DNA from: Anniella stebbinsi
Taxonomy: Eukaryota > Chordata > Lepidosauria > Squamata > Anniellidae
Length of the DNA: 64,000 nt
Assembly: GCA_029215795.1 (NCBI GenBank)
Contig: JARDYH010000002.1
Coordinates: 12,021,001 to 12,085,000, forward strand
Direction of reading: 5' to 3'
Made by a program: the position numbers and the translations under genes. Each line of letters starts with the position of its first letter. Positions within the stretch are counted from its first letter, which is position 1. Of this stretch, positions 55,123 through 64,000 are shown piece by piece. The notes under the pieces are model-generated. The model was not told the DNA's origin. It was given only the letters and a program-made list of their open reading frames with translations, and made no database searches.

Positions 55123-55282
55123 CTGGCGGAAGACCAATTTATAACATAGCTCTTGTCTGACGCTTCCTTACTGTCATTACTTGCTGGAAGGTGCTGATCC
55201 GTGTCTTCTTTTCTCTTCTTTTCTCCCTCTTCCACGTTTCCTCACATAACAGATGCCTTGTCTTTCCCTTTTCACGGACCAG

Positions 55283-55582
55283 GACGAAGTGGCCGTGGAG
55301 TCTACCAACCCCCAAAGGAACAAAATGGACAAACTAATTGAAATTCTTAACAGCATGCGGAAGAACAGCAGCGGGGGGGACTCCAAGCTCACCAGCTTCA
55401 TGGAGGAAGCCCAGAACTCGGCCAACTCCGAGGAGATGCTGGGGGAGATCGTCAAGACCATTTACCAGAAGGGCGTGACGGACCGCAGCTTCGCCTCCAC
55501 GGCCGCCAAGCTCTGTGACAAGATGGCGCTCTTCATGGTGGAAGGCACCAAGTTCCGGAGCCTCCTGCTGAACATGCTACAG
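55283..55582 (+). CDS. CTIF: CTIF, internal coding exon (300 nt): start of the MIF4G domain
   Basis: Exactly 100 codons between cacggaccag|GAC and CTACAG|gtaacc, phase 0 at both ends. It reads DEVAVESTNPQRNKMDKLIE, ILNSMRKNSSGGDSKLTSFM, EEAQNSANSEEMLGEIVKTI, YQKGVTDRSFASTAAKLCDK and MALFMVEGTKFRSLLLNMLQ. This is the beginning of the CTIF MIF4G domain, the HEAT-repeat-like module through which CTIF contacts eIF3, and it is very close to mammalian CTIF along its whole length. Small differences (Arg/Lys and Ser/Gly exchanges near SMRKNSSGGDS) fall outside the most conserved helices. It joins the 442-nt exon without shifting frame (RRRLKEK then DEVAVES). Coding GC is higher than in the surroundings. 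The following exon (expected to start with KDF...) was not found before the window ends. Confidence 0.97.
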
Positions 55583-56872
55583 GTAACCAGAGCCATCGCA
55601 CAGCTGCTGCTGGCGTGCCGGCACTTACAGAGACAAAACGTCCATACATTTTGACCATGCTTGAGTTGTCTTCGGCGGTCCATTCTCACCCAATTAATTT
55701 TAGAAAAATAAAGGCATAAATGGGGTGGAGGAGGAGGAGGAGGCTGGACCTGGGGCAGCGTTTGTGCTTGTTTACAAGAGCGTTTCATGGTTCCGACAGA
55801 CTGATATAATTTTATAGACGCTGTCCATCTCCCGTCCTATTTTCAGCGTCTGCTATAGCGAGCGCTTGGTTTCCCCAAGGTACAATTCATCTGGGTTTTA
55901 GCCCAGAAGGATCTATAGCTGTTTGGGGTTGGTTGTTATGGGGGTTTGAAGTGGAGAGCTGCCTCCGTGGCCTTCGGGAAAGCAAGGCATGCTTTCTTTG
56001 CGGGCTTTTCGTTTGAGCCTTGAAACGCTGTTGCGACCACAATTTGTTCGTGTTTTTGCGTGGAGTTTGGAGAAACGTGCTGCAGGCCGGTGGCATGAGT
56101 CGGGTAAGGCGGCAGAAGGGGTGGGGGGTGGGGGAACGTCGCACTGGAGCTCGGGGCAGGAGGATCTGTGAGATGTTGGCCGGGGCGGGGTGGGGGGGCT
56201 ACAGAACATTTAGGAGGGTTGAATTGCAGACATTGATTTAGAACGACCAGCCAGCTGTTTGACCACAGCTCTTTGGTTTTGTCCGTATCATGTGTATGGT
56301 CAGTGGGCCGTTTGCACGTTTTCTACTAGGGCCATCTGTGCAGTTTCCAGGAGGAGGCTTTAAATGTGGCAGGTGGAACTGGTGTATATATCCATGGGTC
56401 AGTTTGGCATTGAGTGCACAACTCACTCGCTCAGTTTCCACTGCAGAAGGGGTCACTTGCAATGACATTGCTGTGGTGTGGCACAGCTGGTGCACTCCCT
56501 TTCGTGACCACCACCACCCAGGTGTTGGGGCAGAGGTCAGGTCGCCCTCTTTTAATTCTCATCCTGGACTGCTGCCCATTTACTCTGCCTCATAGAATCC
56601 CCTACCCCCACCCCCCACCCCCGGTTGTTCAGGAAGGAGGTCAAGACGCATTATATTAATTTAGCTTTTTGCAGTGTTCATGGTTTTTAACATTGCTTTT
56701 ATTATTTTACAGTGCTCTTAAATCTTATTGTTTTCGGTTCTGACTTCTTTTAAACACCACCTTGGTGGGTTTCAGAAAGGTGGTATAGGCATTCCTTCAT
56801 CAAATAATACTGGCATAGCGATCTTTTTAGCCTCAGAGGGAGTGGGGATTCAATAGCAGGGAAGTAGACAAC
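55583..56872 (+). other. CTIF: CTIF intron DNA, mostly unclassified
   Basis: This starts with the donor gtaacc. Overlapping frames at 55887-56600 on both strands have no recognisable product. A small gga repeat lies at about 55724-55744. Confidence 0.45.
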
Positions 56873-57076
56873 GCTAAAGGAGCAATCCTATGCAGGTTTA
56901 CAGAAAAAAAGTCCTACAGCTCCCAGCATTCCCCAGCCAGACAGAAAAAAGTGCCACAACAGCATTTTTCAGCCAGACATTAAAAATAACTCCCAGCATT
57001 TTCCAGACAGACAGAAAAACGTCCTACAACTCCCAGCATTTGCATAGGCTGGCTAAACATGCATAGGATTGCCCTC
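56873..57076. mobile_element. Inverted-repeat element with internal tandem copies
   Basis: The ends ggagcaatcctatgcaggtt and aaacatgcataggattgccc are inverted. Between them the unit cagacagaaaaaagtcctac, aactcccagcat is repeated about four times with variation (near 56900, 56940, 56975, 57010). It is a longer relative of 45060-45158. Confidence 0.7.
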
Positions 57077-57559
57077 TAAAAAACAGGGCGGGGGGGGGGA
57101 CACTTTTAATCTGCCAAGGGTTGCTTGTGCTTTCCAAGCGAAAGAGAGCTTCACATCGCTTCGTTGCCAGTGTTTGAGTCTGGTCTAGCAAGCGGCTGGA
57201 GTCAGGGCCTAATTGCTGGATCGAGTGGAGGAATGCCATGGAGTGTGGGTGGCCCCACTTGACGAGCTCAGACGGGAATGGCTTGTGTCCTTGTGGGCTA
57301 TTATTGATTGTTATGGGTGGCTGCTTTATTAGTGCACGTGGGCCCGGCTTTGGAGCGCTGGCAGCAGTAACCCGGGGGGTGTTTTTGGTGTTGTTTGTGA
57401 AGCAGTAGCTATTGCGCTTAACATCGCCTAGCTGCTTCACTGTCAAATTAATTGATGGGTCGTACAGCGCTAGAAGGGGATTCGGTGTGCATGGAAATGA
57501 ACCATACATATTAATAAACTGGATTTCAGGAACAAACACGGTGCTTAGGGCAGGGGTGT
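57077..57559. other. Single-copy-looking intron segment
   Basis: Free of recognised repeats. A minus-strand frame of 171 codons crosses it (57024-57539) but starts inside the neighbouring repeat and matches no family I know, so I do not call it a gene. tcaaattaattgatgggtcg and catacatattaataaact are homeobox-site-like words. It could be a conserved non-coding element. Confidence 0.35.
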
Positions 57560-57682
57560 GCAGTAGCTAAACCTCCAGAACTTTTGGATTTCCAGTGCCC
57601 AGAAGCATGGACTACCGCCAGGAATGCTGGGAGTTGAAGTCCAAAACATCTGGAGAACCATTGCCCATGCTGGCTGGGGCTG
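57560..57682. repeat. Palindromic repeat (foldback family)
   Basis: taaacctccagaacttttgg, atttccagtgcccagaag and ggaatgctgggagttgaagt, ccaaaacatctggagaacca: imperfect arms. Confidence 0.6.
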
Positions 57683-57974
57683 ATGGGGGTGGATGTGTGA
57701 TGCTTCTGTAGTGCATTATGTTGAGGAAGGCTGTGCTACAGCCATTGGACTAGTTGTTTTTGGAAACCAAATGCTGGATCAGGGAGATCCTTGCTCAGAT
57801 CCAGCAAGACTGTTCTTACGCTCTTCAGCTGATGATGGCTTTGCTTTTCCTTCCATGGTGCAGTTAGTCTCTTGCCTACAGCAACGGACCAGCTGCCCTC
57901 CTGAATGGCAGGTTGCGTCTTCTTGACTTCCCTGCCCTGTTTCTTCATCACTTGTCCTGCCTGCCATTGCACCC

Positions 57975-58322
57975 TACGGACATAAGAAGAGCCCTGCTGG
58001 ATCAGACCAAGGGTCCATCTAGTCCAGCATTCTGTTCACACGTGGCCAGCCAGCTGTCAACCAGGAAACCATGAGTTGGACTTGAGTACAACAGAATGTT
58101 CCCACCCATGTTTCCCAGCCACTGGTGTACATAAGCATACTGCCTCTGATGCCTTCTCCTCCCGGAATGTATCCAACCCCCTTTTAAAGCCATCCACATG
58201 GGTGGCCATCACTACATCTTGTGGCAGTGAATTCCACAGTTTAACTATGCGCTTTGCTTCCTTTGATCTGTCCTGAATTTCCCACCCATTGGGTTCTAGT
58301 ATTTTGAGATAATATAACCTTA
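57975..58322 (-). mobile_element. CR1-type 3' end fragment
   Basis: ggacataagaagagccctgc, tggatcagaccaagggtcca, tctagtccagcattctgttc ... cccccttttaaagccatcca, gcagtgaattccacagttta. It is the same repeat as 9864-10255. Confidence 0.8.
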
Positions 58323-58604
58323 CCCACCCCTACCCCCTTCTGCCGCTAGAAAGGTCACTAGGTCACAATCCCGGTGGTGCAGCAGCTGGTCTGCTTTCTC
58401 TCCCTCTTGATTCTCTCTGGTACAGCTCGGAAACAGGCTGTGCATGCATGCAGCTGCCATGCCTCTATGCTGCTGCCTCCCTTGGCTAAAAAAAAACCCC
58501 TGCAGATGGGCCATCCCGGTGCCTTTCCTGGTATTAAACTGCTGGGCCAGTTGAGCTAGTGCTGTGGTGGTAGCAGTGAACAGGGTGGGACCGTAGGAAG
58601 CTGC
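58323..58604. other. CTIF: CTIF intron DNA, nothing recognised
   Basis: No supported coding sequence or classifiable repeat. Confidence 0.3.
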
Positions 58605-58755
58605 CTTATACTGAATCAGACCATACTGAATCAGACTGGCAGCAGCAATCTGGGGTTTCAGGCAGGGGTTTTTCCAGCCCTACCTAGAGATGCCGGGGTG
58701 GGACCTGGGACCTTCTGCGTGCAAAGCAGATGCACTAACACTGAGCTCCAGATCT
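58605..58755 (-). mobile_element. tRNA-derived SINE (second family)
   Basis: Read on +: ggaagctgccttatactgaa, tcagactggcagcagcaatc, gatgccggggtgggacctgg, gaccttctgcgtgcaaagca, actaacactgagct. The tRNA-like head is at the right end. Confidence 0.75.
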
Positions 58756-59822
58756 TTCCTCAAATAGGGGCAAAAGAAATGGGGGGCATGCAGTAGTGGC
58801 GTAGGAGGAGGGGGCCTCATGCGTAACCCCAAAAACCTGCACTGCTACACTGGAAGCTTCTTTACACCAGGGCAGACGGTTGTCCACCTTGATGCTTCTT
58901 GTCTTCTCTACCTGGACATCTGGTTTTCCTACAGTCCCAGGGCGAGGCCTGTCCCATCGCCTCCTTACCTGATCGTCTCAAAGCTCTGTGTTGCTTCTTT
59001 CTTCGCCTTGGCTTTGTGCATTGACCAGCGGCCCCCGCAGCCACCTTCCTCTTCCTCGCCTGCCTCCTTGCTGACCCGGAGCCATGAAAGCAACATTGTC
59101 TTGCAGTCATAGGTGCAATGGCAGGTCTCTGTGGCTCCTGGCAAGGTTCTCTTCCCCACCCCACAGCCCAGCCCAAATCTGTTCGCAGTATCGGGAAAGA
59201 GAAAGCTGCGGGTTCTTGCGCATCGGACGAGTTCTTGAGTTAGCGCCCAAGTGTGCGTTCACTGCGAACTACAGCAGATGGCTGTAGTCACACAACGGAA
59301 GGGACACCTGCAGAGCACTGTGGGTAAAACAACATGATACAGACTTCGCGTCCAGCCTTCCCTTCTGGCGGCTACAGAGAGATGCTTCCTCTCACGGCTT
59401 GGTGTATGTTGGTGTCCCTTTTCATTGCCAGACGAAGCCGACCGGAATGTGTTCTGGTACTGAGAGTTCACCAACTTCTTCCCTTCTCTTCTGTCTTTGT
59501 GCAGATTCCTCAAGTCTCATTCAATCCGTGTCGGGCTCAGCCCCTCAGCCCCCCAGGGCCCAAATCGAGCTTCTCGAGAGTCGGTGAAAACACACACCCA
59601 AAGAGGCCCGTTACAGTTGCCACAGTTTTCATGCCACCTATGGTTGGCACAGGGGTGGAAAACGTGGAGGCCTGGCTCCACCATCTTCTCAAGGCGGCCC
59701 TCTGGCGAAATGTGTTGCTGCCCGCACCATTAATGGTCTTCACAGGGGTGTGATGCACAGTGCACAGCTTGCAAGAGAGGTTTGCACGGCAGACAAGTTG
59801 CCAAGTGAACTGCTGCATCAGG
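58756..59822. other. CTIF: CTIF intron DNA, nothing recognised
   Basis: At 58862-59176 and 59334-59753 opposite frames overlap without a known product. A splice-acceptor-like run (cttcccttctcttctgtctt, tgtgcag) ends at 59506, but what follows does not match CTIF. Confidence 0.35.
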
Positions 59823-59948
59823 GGAACATAGGAAGCAGCCGTATACTAAGTCACACAGTTGATCCATCTAGCCCAGTATTGTCGACCCTGGCTGGAAGCA
59901 GCTGTCCAGGAAATTTTCCTTGCCCTTCCTGGAGATGCCGAGGATCAT
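59823..59948 (-). mobile_element. SINE (second family), tail half, split by CR1
   Basis: gggaacataggaagcagccg, tatactaagtcacacagttg, atccatctagcccagtattg, ctggagatgccgaggatca. The matching head half is at 60590-60650, about 640 bases further. Confidence 0.75.
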
Positions 59949-60360
59949 TGAACTGTAGAATAGTAGAGTTGGAAGGGGCCTGTAAGGCCACTGAGTCCAA
60001 CCCCCTGCTCAATGCAGGAATCCACCTTAAAGCATCCCTGACAGATGGCTGTCCAGCTGCCTCTTGAAGGCCTCTAGTGTGGGAGAGCCCACGGCCTCCC
60101 TGGGTAATTCCATTGTCATACTGCTCTAACAGTCAGGAAGCTTTTCCTGATGTCCGGCCAGAATCTGGCTTCCTGTAACTTGAGCCCATTATTCCGTGTC
60201 CTTCACTCTGGGTTGATCAAGAAGAGCTCCTGGCCCTCCTCTGTCTAACAACCTTTCAAGTATTTGAAGAGTGCTATCATGTCTCCCCTCTGTCTTCTCT
60301 TCTCAAGGCTACACATGCCCAGTTCTTTCAGTCTCTCCTCACAGGACTGACCTGTGGAAA
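59949..60360 (-). mobile_element. CR1 3' end inserted in the SINE
   Basis: tagaatagtagagttggaag, gggcctgtaaggccactgag, aggaatccaccttaaagcat, tgcctcttgaaggcctctag, cttcctgtaacttgagccca, caagtatttgaagagtgcta, tctcttctcaaggctacaca: the CR1 order in minus orientation. Confidence 0.88.
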
Positions 60361-60393
60361 CAGATAATAAATTCCCACAAACAAATTTGATTA

Positions 60394-60589
60394 TCATAGA
60401 ATCATAGAATAGTAGAGTTGGAAGGTCCTATAAGGCCATCAAGTCCAACCCCTGCTCAATGCAGGAATCCACCTTAAAGCATAACAGACAGGTGGCTGTC
60501 CAGCTGCCTCTTGAAGGCCTCTAGTGTGGGAGAGCCCACGACCTTCCTAGGTCATTGGTTCCATTGTTGTATTGCTCCATTAGTCAGGA
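60394..60589 (-). mobile_element. Second CR1 3' end next to the first
   Basis: atcatagaatcatagaatag, gttggaaggtcctataaggc, ctgcctcttgaaggcctcta, tgctccattagtcaggaa; shorter than its neighbour and in the same direction. Confidence 0.88.
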
Positions 60590-60652
60590 AGGATCAAACC
60601 TGGGACCTTCCGCACAGAAAGCTGGTGTGCTACCACTGAGCCACGACCCCTC
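60590..60652 (-). mobile_element. SINE (second family), head half
   Basis: ggatcaaacctgggaccttc, cgcacagaaagctggtgtgc, taccactgagccacgacccc: the tRNA-like head read on +. The word ggatca occurs at both sides of the CR1 block. Confidence 0.75.
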
Positions 60653-61050
60653 CCTGACTGGTCCCATTGGCCAGCAAGGATGTGGGACTTTACACTTAGA
60701 GTGCCGTAGTGCTCTCGGACCTGCCAGGTTGTGGATAGATCCAACCCCTCTGAGCTGTCAGGGCCAGGTGGACATCTTGTGACTCCAGAAACAACCTCTA
60801 TAACAGTTGCACGGATGCAGCAGGGTTTTCGCTGGGTCCAGGTTAAGCCTTTTGCAGTTTTCAGTGTCTCAAAAAGATTTTTCAAGAAAAGATTGTGAGA
60901 ACCGCATGTGTCGTTTTATGTAGAGAAGAGGTATGCTGCCTATTCTCAGCCATTATCAAATGTGCCTCTGCAGTCATGAGGGCTAGGGACTTACCTTTTT
61001 CTTAACCAAAGCTGGGATGCTCAGCATACTTGTAAGACTCATAGGGTCAG
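60653..61050. other. CTIF: CTIF intron DNA, nothing recognised
   Basis: No supported coding sequence. Confidence 0.3.
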
Positions 61051-61054
61051 AGTA

Positions 61055-61198
61055 GACCAACCTTCCCCAACCTGGTGCCTTCCAAGTATTCTGGACCACA
61101 CCCCTCAGCATCCCTGACCATTCATTGGACATGCTGGCTAGGGCTGATGGGAGTTAAAGTCCAAAATATCTGGAGAGCCGCAGGTTGGGGAAGGCTGG
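61055..61198. repeat. Palindromic repeat (foldback family)
   Basis: accaaccttccccaacctgg, tgccttccaagtattctgga pairs with ttaaagtccaaaatatctgg, agagccgcaggttggggaag. Confidence 0.7.
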
Positions 61199-61199
61199 G

Positions 61200-61266
61200 G
61201 GACTCAATACCAGGGCCAGATGAAGCAGTGGTTTGACTCAGTGTAAGGCAGCCTGCTATGTTGTTC
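61200..61266 (+). mobile_element. SINE (second family) tail fragment
   Basis: accagggccagatgaagcag, tggtttgactcagtgtaagg, cagcctgctatgttgttc: only the 3' end. Confidence 0.55.
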
Positions 61267-61429
61267 ACAAGTCACATCCTATGAGCTGGAAGACTTTTCT
61301 TTCCCATTTCAAAATATGAGGATGTGCTATGGTTATTTAGGGTGTATCCATCCTATAAATACCTTTGTCTCTCTATTGTTGCCCTTTATAGAGGCTGGGC
61401 TGGTCTAATACGGAATTCTCAGCATTCTC

Positions 61430-61745
61430 CCAAACTACAATTCCCATGATTCTTTGGAGGAACCTGTGATAGTTAAACTTGTTTCTTAGGGGTAGGCAAA
61501 CTGGTACTCTTCCAGATGTTTATGACCATAACGCCCATAATCCCTGACCATTGGCCATGCTGGCTTTTGGGAGTTATAGTCCCAAACATCTGGAAGGCAG
61601 CCTTTTTTCGAATGTACTGTGTAGATTAGCCTTCCCCAACCTGGTGTCCGCTAAATATATTGACTGCACCCCCCATCATGCTGGCTGAGAATGATGGCAG
61701 TTGCTATCCAAGGCATCTGGAAGGCATCAGATTGAGGAAAGTTGG
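61430..61745. repeat. Cluster of foldback-family repeats
   Basis: Two further palindromic copies lie at about 61495-61605 (ctggtactcttccagatgtt ... agtcccaaacatctggaagg) and 61628-61745 (agccttccccaacctggtgt ... gcatctggaaggcatcagat). A related single arm lies at 61430-61465. Confidence 0.6.
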
Positions 61746-61859
61746 GGTGGATGTTCTGTTAGTGGTGAGTGTCAGGCACAAAACTTCTCTTTTTATGTCA
61801 GTTATTCCAGCGCTGGGATTGGAAACAGGTTCCAGAGCTCTGTGTTGTGTTCCTTCCAG

Positions 61860-62040
61860 CCCTGTGGCACGGTAGGTAGGCAGGAGAGGCCCTGATTCAA
61901 ACGCTTGCTCAGGTGGCAGCCTTAGGCAAGTCACTGTTGCTCCAGCGAAACCAACCTGGCAGTGTTGTTGTGAGGCTGAACTGAGAGTGCAGGGTCTCTT
62001 CTAATGTGGCCTGGCCTTCAAAATAAGGTGGCAGAGAAAG
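61860..62040 (+). mobile_element. Possible tRNA-derived SINE (first family), strongly diverged
   Basis: B-box-like gattcaaacgc, then gcaagtcactgttgct, aacctggcagtgttgttgtg, aggctgaactgagagtgcag: the family order is visible but weak. Confidence 0.4.
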
Positions 62041-62084
62041 TTTCACAAGTATGTAATTTACCAAAGGGAATATGACATTTGAGC

Positions 62085-62230
62085 AGTGGTGTTGAATCTC
62101 TTTCAGTCTGAGGGCCGCATTCAATTTCAGAGAAGCTCTCGGGGGCCGCATTCTATTAGTGGCCAGGGTCATCGTCAAAAGGGGAGGGACAGAAACCTAA
62201 AGGGGCTGGGTCAAAACTACAAGCATATTT
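62085..62230. repeat. Probable hAT-derived interspersed repeat
   Basis: The words tttcagtctgagggccgcat, tcgggggccgcattctatta and gggacagaaacctaaagggg are typical of a DNA-transposon-derived repeat; the edges were not determined. Confidence 0.4.
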
Positions 62231-62261
62231 TAGCTTAAAGCTTTAGGAGAGGCATTTCAAC

Positions 62262-62265
<4 letters not shown>

Positions 62266-62310
<45 letters not shown>

Positions 62311-62315
62311 TGTAT

Positions 62316-62360
<45 letters not shown>
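62266..62360. repeat. (GT)n followed by (GA)n microsatellite
   Basis: A gt tract of about 42 bases passes into a ga tract of about 45 bases. Confidence 0.95.
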
Positions 62361-62361
<1 letters not shown>

Positions 62362-62409
62362 ATGTGCAAAAGCCAAGATAAGGGTGGGGACAGGTGTGTA
62401 GCCATCTGG

Positions 62410-62729
62410 TAGGCTGACCATAGGGAAAGGAGGACAGGGCTCCTGTATCTTTAACAGTTGTATAGAAAAGGGAATTTCAGCAGGTGTTGTTTCTATGCAT
62501 GCAGCACCTGGTGAAATTCCCTCAACCTCGCAACAGTTAAAGCTGTAGGAGCCCTGCCCTCTTGACCAGATACAAAAGAGGGCAGGGCTCCTGCAGCTTT
62601 AACTGTTGTGATGATGAGGGAATTTCACCAGGTGCTGCAGACATACAAACAACACCTGCTGAAATTCCCTTTTCTATACAACTGTTAAAGATACAAGAGC
62701 CCTGTCCTCCTTTTCACAGGGTCACCCTA
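62410..62729. mobile_element. Palindromic hAT-type miniature element, copy 7
   Basis: The ends are TAGGCTGACCA and GGGTCACCCTA. The flanks CCATCTGG (62402-62409 and 62730-62737) form a perfect 8-bp target duplication. The arms include gtatagaaaagggaatttca and its partner. The centre gccctcttgaccagataca, aaagagggcagggc is itself palindromic. Confidence 0.93.
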
Positions 62730-63448
62730 CCATCTGGAAAACTTGGCCTGTGGGCCTGAGGTTCGACTCTCCTGCTGTATCACTAGCATTTGAAGACTGA
62801 ATATAAAACTGTTTGCTGTCATTGCATCGAAATGGCCTCCCACTTCCGAATAAACATGGAACAGAACAAACCGTAGCTGGGAGGAGGAACCACTGCAGGA
62901 GATTCTCTGTGGAATTCAAGGCAGCAAGAGTTAAACTCACACCTCCTTCACAAGGCCCATGTTGTTAGGGATTACAGGACAGAGGCCGGCTTCAGGATAA
63001 AGCCGCAACTGAGCCCTGGGTGTATTATCCCAAAGGGCGAAGGACCTTGTTATCCTGATGTTGCCAGGCTGTAGAAGGGTGTGATAAAGAAGGATAAACA
63101 TCTCCCCTCATTACTGCTAAAGCCTCTGAATCCTCATCCAGCCATCACATAGTCACCATGGGCCAGAACCCTTCGCATATGGGCCTAACAGATGTTCATG
63201 TTTTTAAGAGAGCCCAGTGGGCTTGTTTGGTTTCAGATCGTTGCAAATTGAGACCCTCGCGGCTCAGGCAGGCTGGCGATGACCAGCCTCAAAGCAGGCT
63301 TCGGCAGCGGATTGGACAGATTAGAGAACAAACTGTACCTTGATGTCTCGGCCTTCATCGCCATAGATCCATCTTGCGGCCTGCCACATCAAACACAGCC
63401 CACTAGCCATGCATGCTGGCCTCAGAGCCACACAGAAGACACCACCCC
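62730..63448. other. CTIF: CTIF intron DNA, nothing recognised
   Basis: No supported coding sequence or classifiable repeat. Confidence 0.3.
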
Positions 63449-63449
63449 A

Positions 63450-63530
63450 GTCCGTAGATGCGTTGACTGCAACTCCCACCATGCTAGTTGGGAATGATGG
63501 GAGTTGCCATCTGATGGGGAAGGCTGCTTA
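63450..63530. repeat. Fragment of the foldback family
   Basis: gactgcaactcccaccatgc, tagttgggaatgatgggagt, tgccatctgatggggaagg. Confidence 0.55.
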
Positions 63531-63640
63531 AGAACAGAAGAAGCGCCATGCTGGATCAGACCAAAACTGCATCCCATTCGGGACCCTTCTTCCACAGCAG
63601 CCAACAAGATGCCACCCAGAATCCCACAAACAGGACGGGA
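63531..63640 (-). mobile_element. CR1-type 3' end fragment, short
   Basis: agaacagaagaagcgccatg, ctggatcagaccaaaactgc, acaagatgccacccagaatc: diverged copy of the repeat at 9864. Confidence 0.6.
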
Positions 63641-63657
63641 AGGCAGTATATTTGAAA

Positions 63658-63840
63658 AAGTTGCCCTCCAGATGTTTAGGATTACAAATCCGCTAAAACA
63701 GCATAGCCAATAGTCAGGGATTATGGGAGCTGTAATCCAAAACAATGGAGGAACACCAGTTTATCTACCCCTAAGAAACTAGTTTAACTATCATGGCTTC
63801 CTCCAAAGAATCATGGGATTTGTAGTTTGGGTGAGAGTGC
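63658..63840. repeat. Foldback-family repeat and an extra arm
   Basis: tgccctccagatgtttagga, ttacaaatccgctaaaacag pairs with atgggagctgtaatccaaaa, caatggaggaacaccagttt. A further arm ccaaagaatcatgggatttg, tagtttggg follows. Confidence 0.55.
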
Positions 63841-64000
63841 TGAGAAGTTTGTGTTAGAATGGGGGTGCGCAACTTCCATTGATGCCTTCTCCCCCGGTGC
63901 AATATATATACATATATTAATGACTTCTAGAGTTGTTTTCAAGGTAATGTTGTCTTTCTTGGTGCTCTGTAGTACCTACGGAGCACTAAAAGGGTAAAAA

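Larger units (their letters stand above)
51849..55282 (+). other. CTIF: CTIF intron, about 3.4 kb
   Basis: A GT-AG intron with a CR1 end (52030-52123), a palindromic hAT element (53501-53820) and a foldback repeat (55027-55122). The stretches 52124-53500 and 53821-55013 hold no recognised gene or clear repeat apart from homopolymer runs. Confidence 0.85.

Noticed and set aside
57024..57539. 171-codon minus-strand open frame as a gene
   Set aside because: It begins in a repeat, has no recognisable domain, and a frame of this length is within chance for a 64-kb window at this GC content.
59480..59753. Pyrimidine tract plus cag at 59506 as the next CTIF exon
   Set aside because: The following translation has no similarity to the expected KDF... 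continuation of MIF4G, and there is no matching donor in phase.

Overview
This window looks like a piece of a squamate reptile (lizard-like) nuclear chromosome. The evidence is its mix of interspersed repeats: CR1-type LINEs, L2-like LINEs with (TAA)n/(TAAA)n tails, an RTE-like fragment, a Penelope-like fragment, tRNA-derived SINEs and many palindromic hAT-type miniature elements. The species cannot be fixed from the sequence. No rRNA, tRNA gene, CRISPR array, operon or prokaryotic feature was seen.

One host gene is supported: CTIF (CBP80/20-dependent translation initiation factor) on the + strand. Three internal coding exons were found by conserved peptide plus splice sites: 20072-20148 (77 nt), 51407-51848 (442 nt) and 55283-55582 (300 nt). 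The exons join in frame (phases 0/2, 2/0, 0/0) with GT-AG introns of about 31.3 kb and 3.4 kb. They run from the basic arginine-rich segment, through the low-complexity linker, into the first part of the MIF4G domain. The first exons and the rest of the MIF4G domain were not found, so 1-20071 is presumably intron (or upstream sequence) and 55583-64000 the next intron.

The rest is intronic or flanking DNA full of decayed mobile elements. 1-2.4 kb: a CR1 relic interrupted by a SINE and by a CpG-rich insert. 2.9-5.6 kb: a palindromic element, L2, CR1 and SINE pieces. 6-8.7 kb: single-copy-looking DNA and a hairpin-rich GC block. 9-14.8 kb: CR1, a LINE 3' end, an RTE relic and a small inverted-repeat element. 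15-27 kb: many palindromic elements around the first exon. 28.3-31 kb: a decayed Ty3/gypsy (Sushi-like) gag relic. 32-38 kb: L2, SINE and palindromic elements. 41.3-44.5 kb: an L2 copy with an open reverse-transcriptase frame, plus two more L2 fragments. 45-49.7 kb: LINE fragments. 49.8-51.3 kb: a GC-rich hAT miniature element and a Penelope-like relic just before the second exon. 52-64 kb: CR1, SINE and palindromic elements around the third exon.

The most notable structure outside the gene is a set of seven ~320-bp near-palindromic elements (TIR TAGGGTGACCA...), two with perfect 8-bp target duplications. A different 472-bp GC-rich palindromic element shares the same terminal motif and also has a perfect 8-bp duplication. 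I see no convincing new multi-gene system; the observations below concern repeats and their relation to the CTIF exons.
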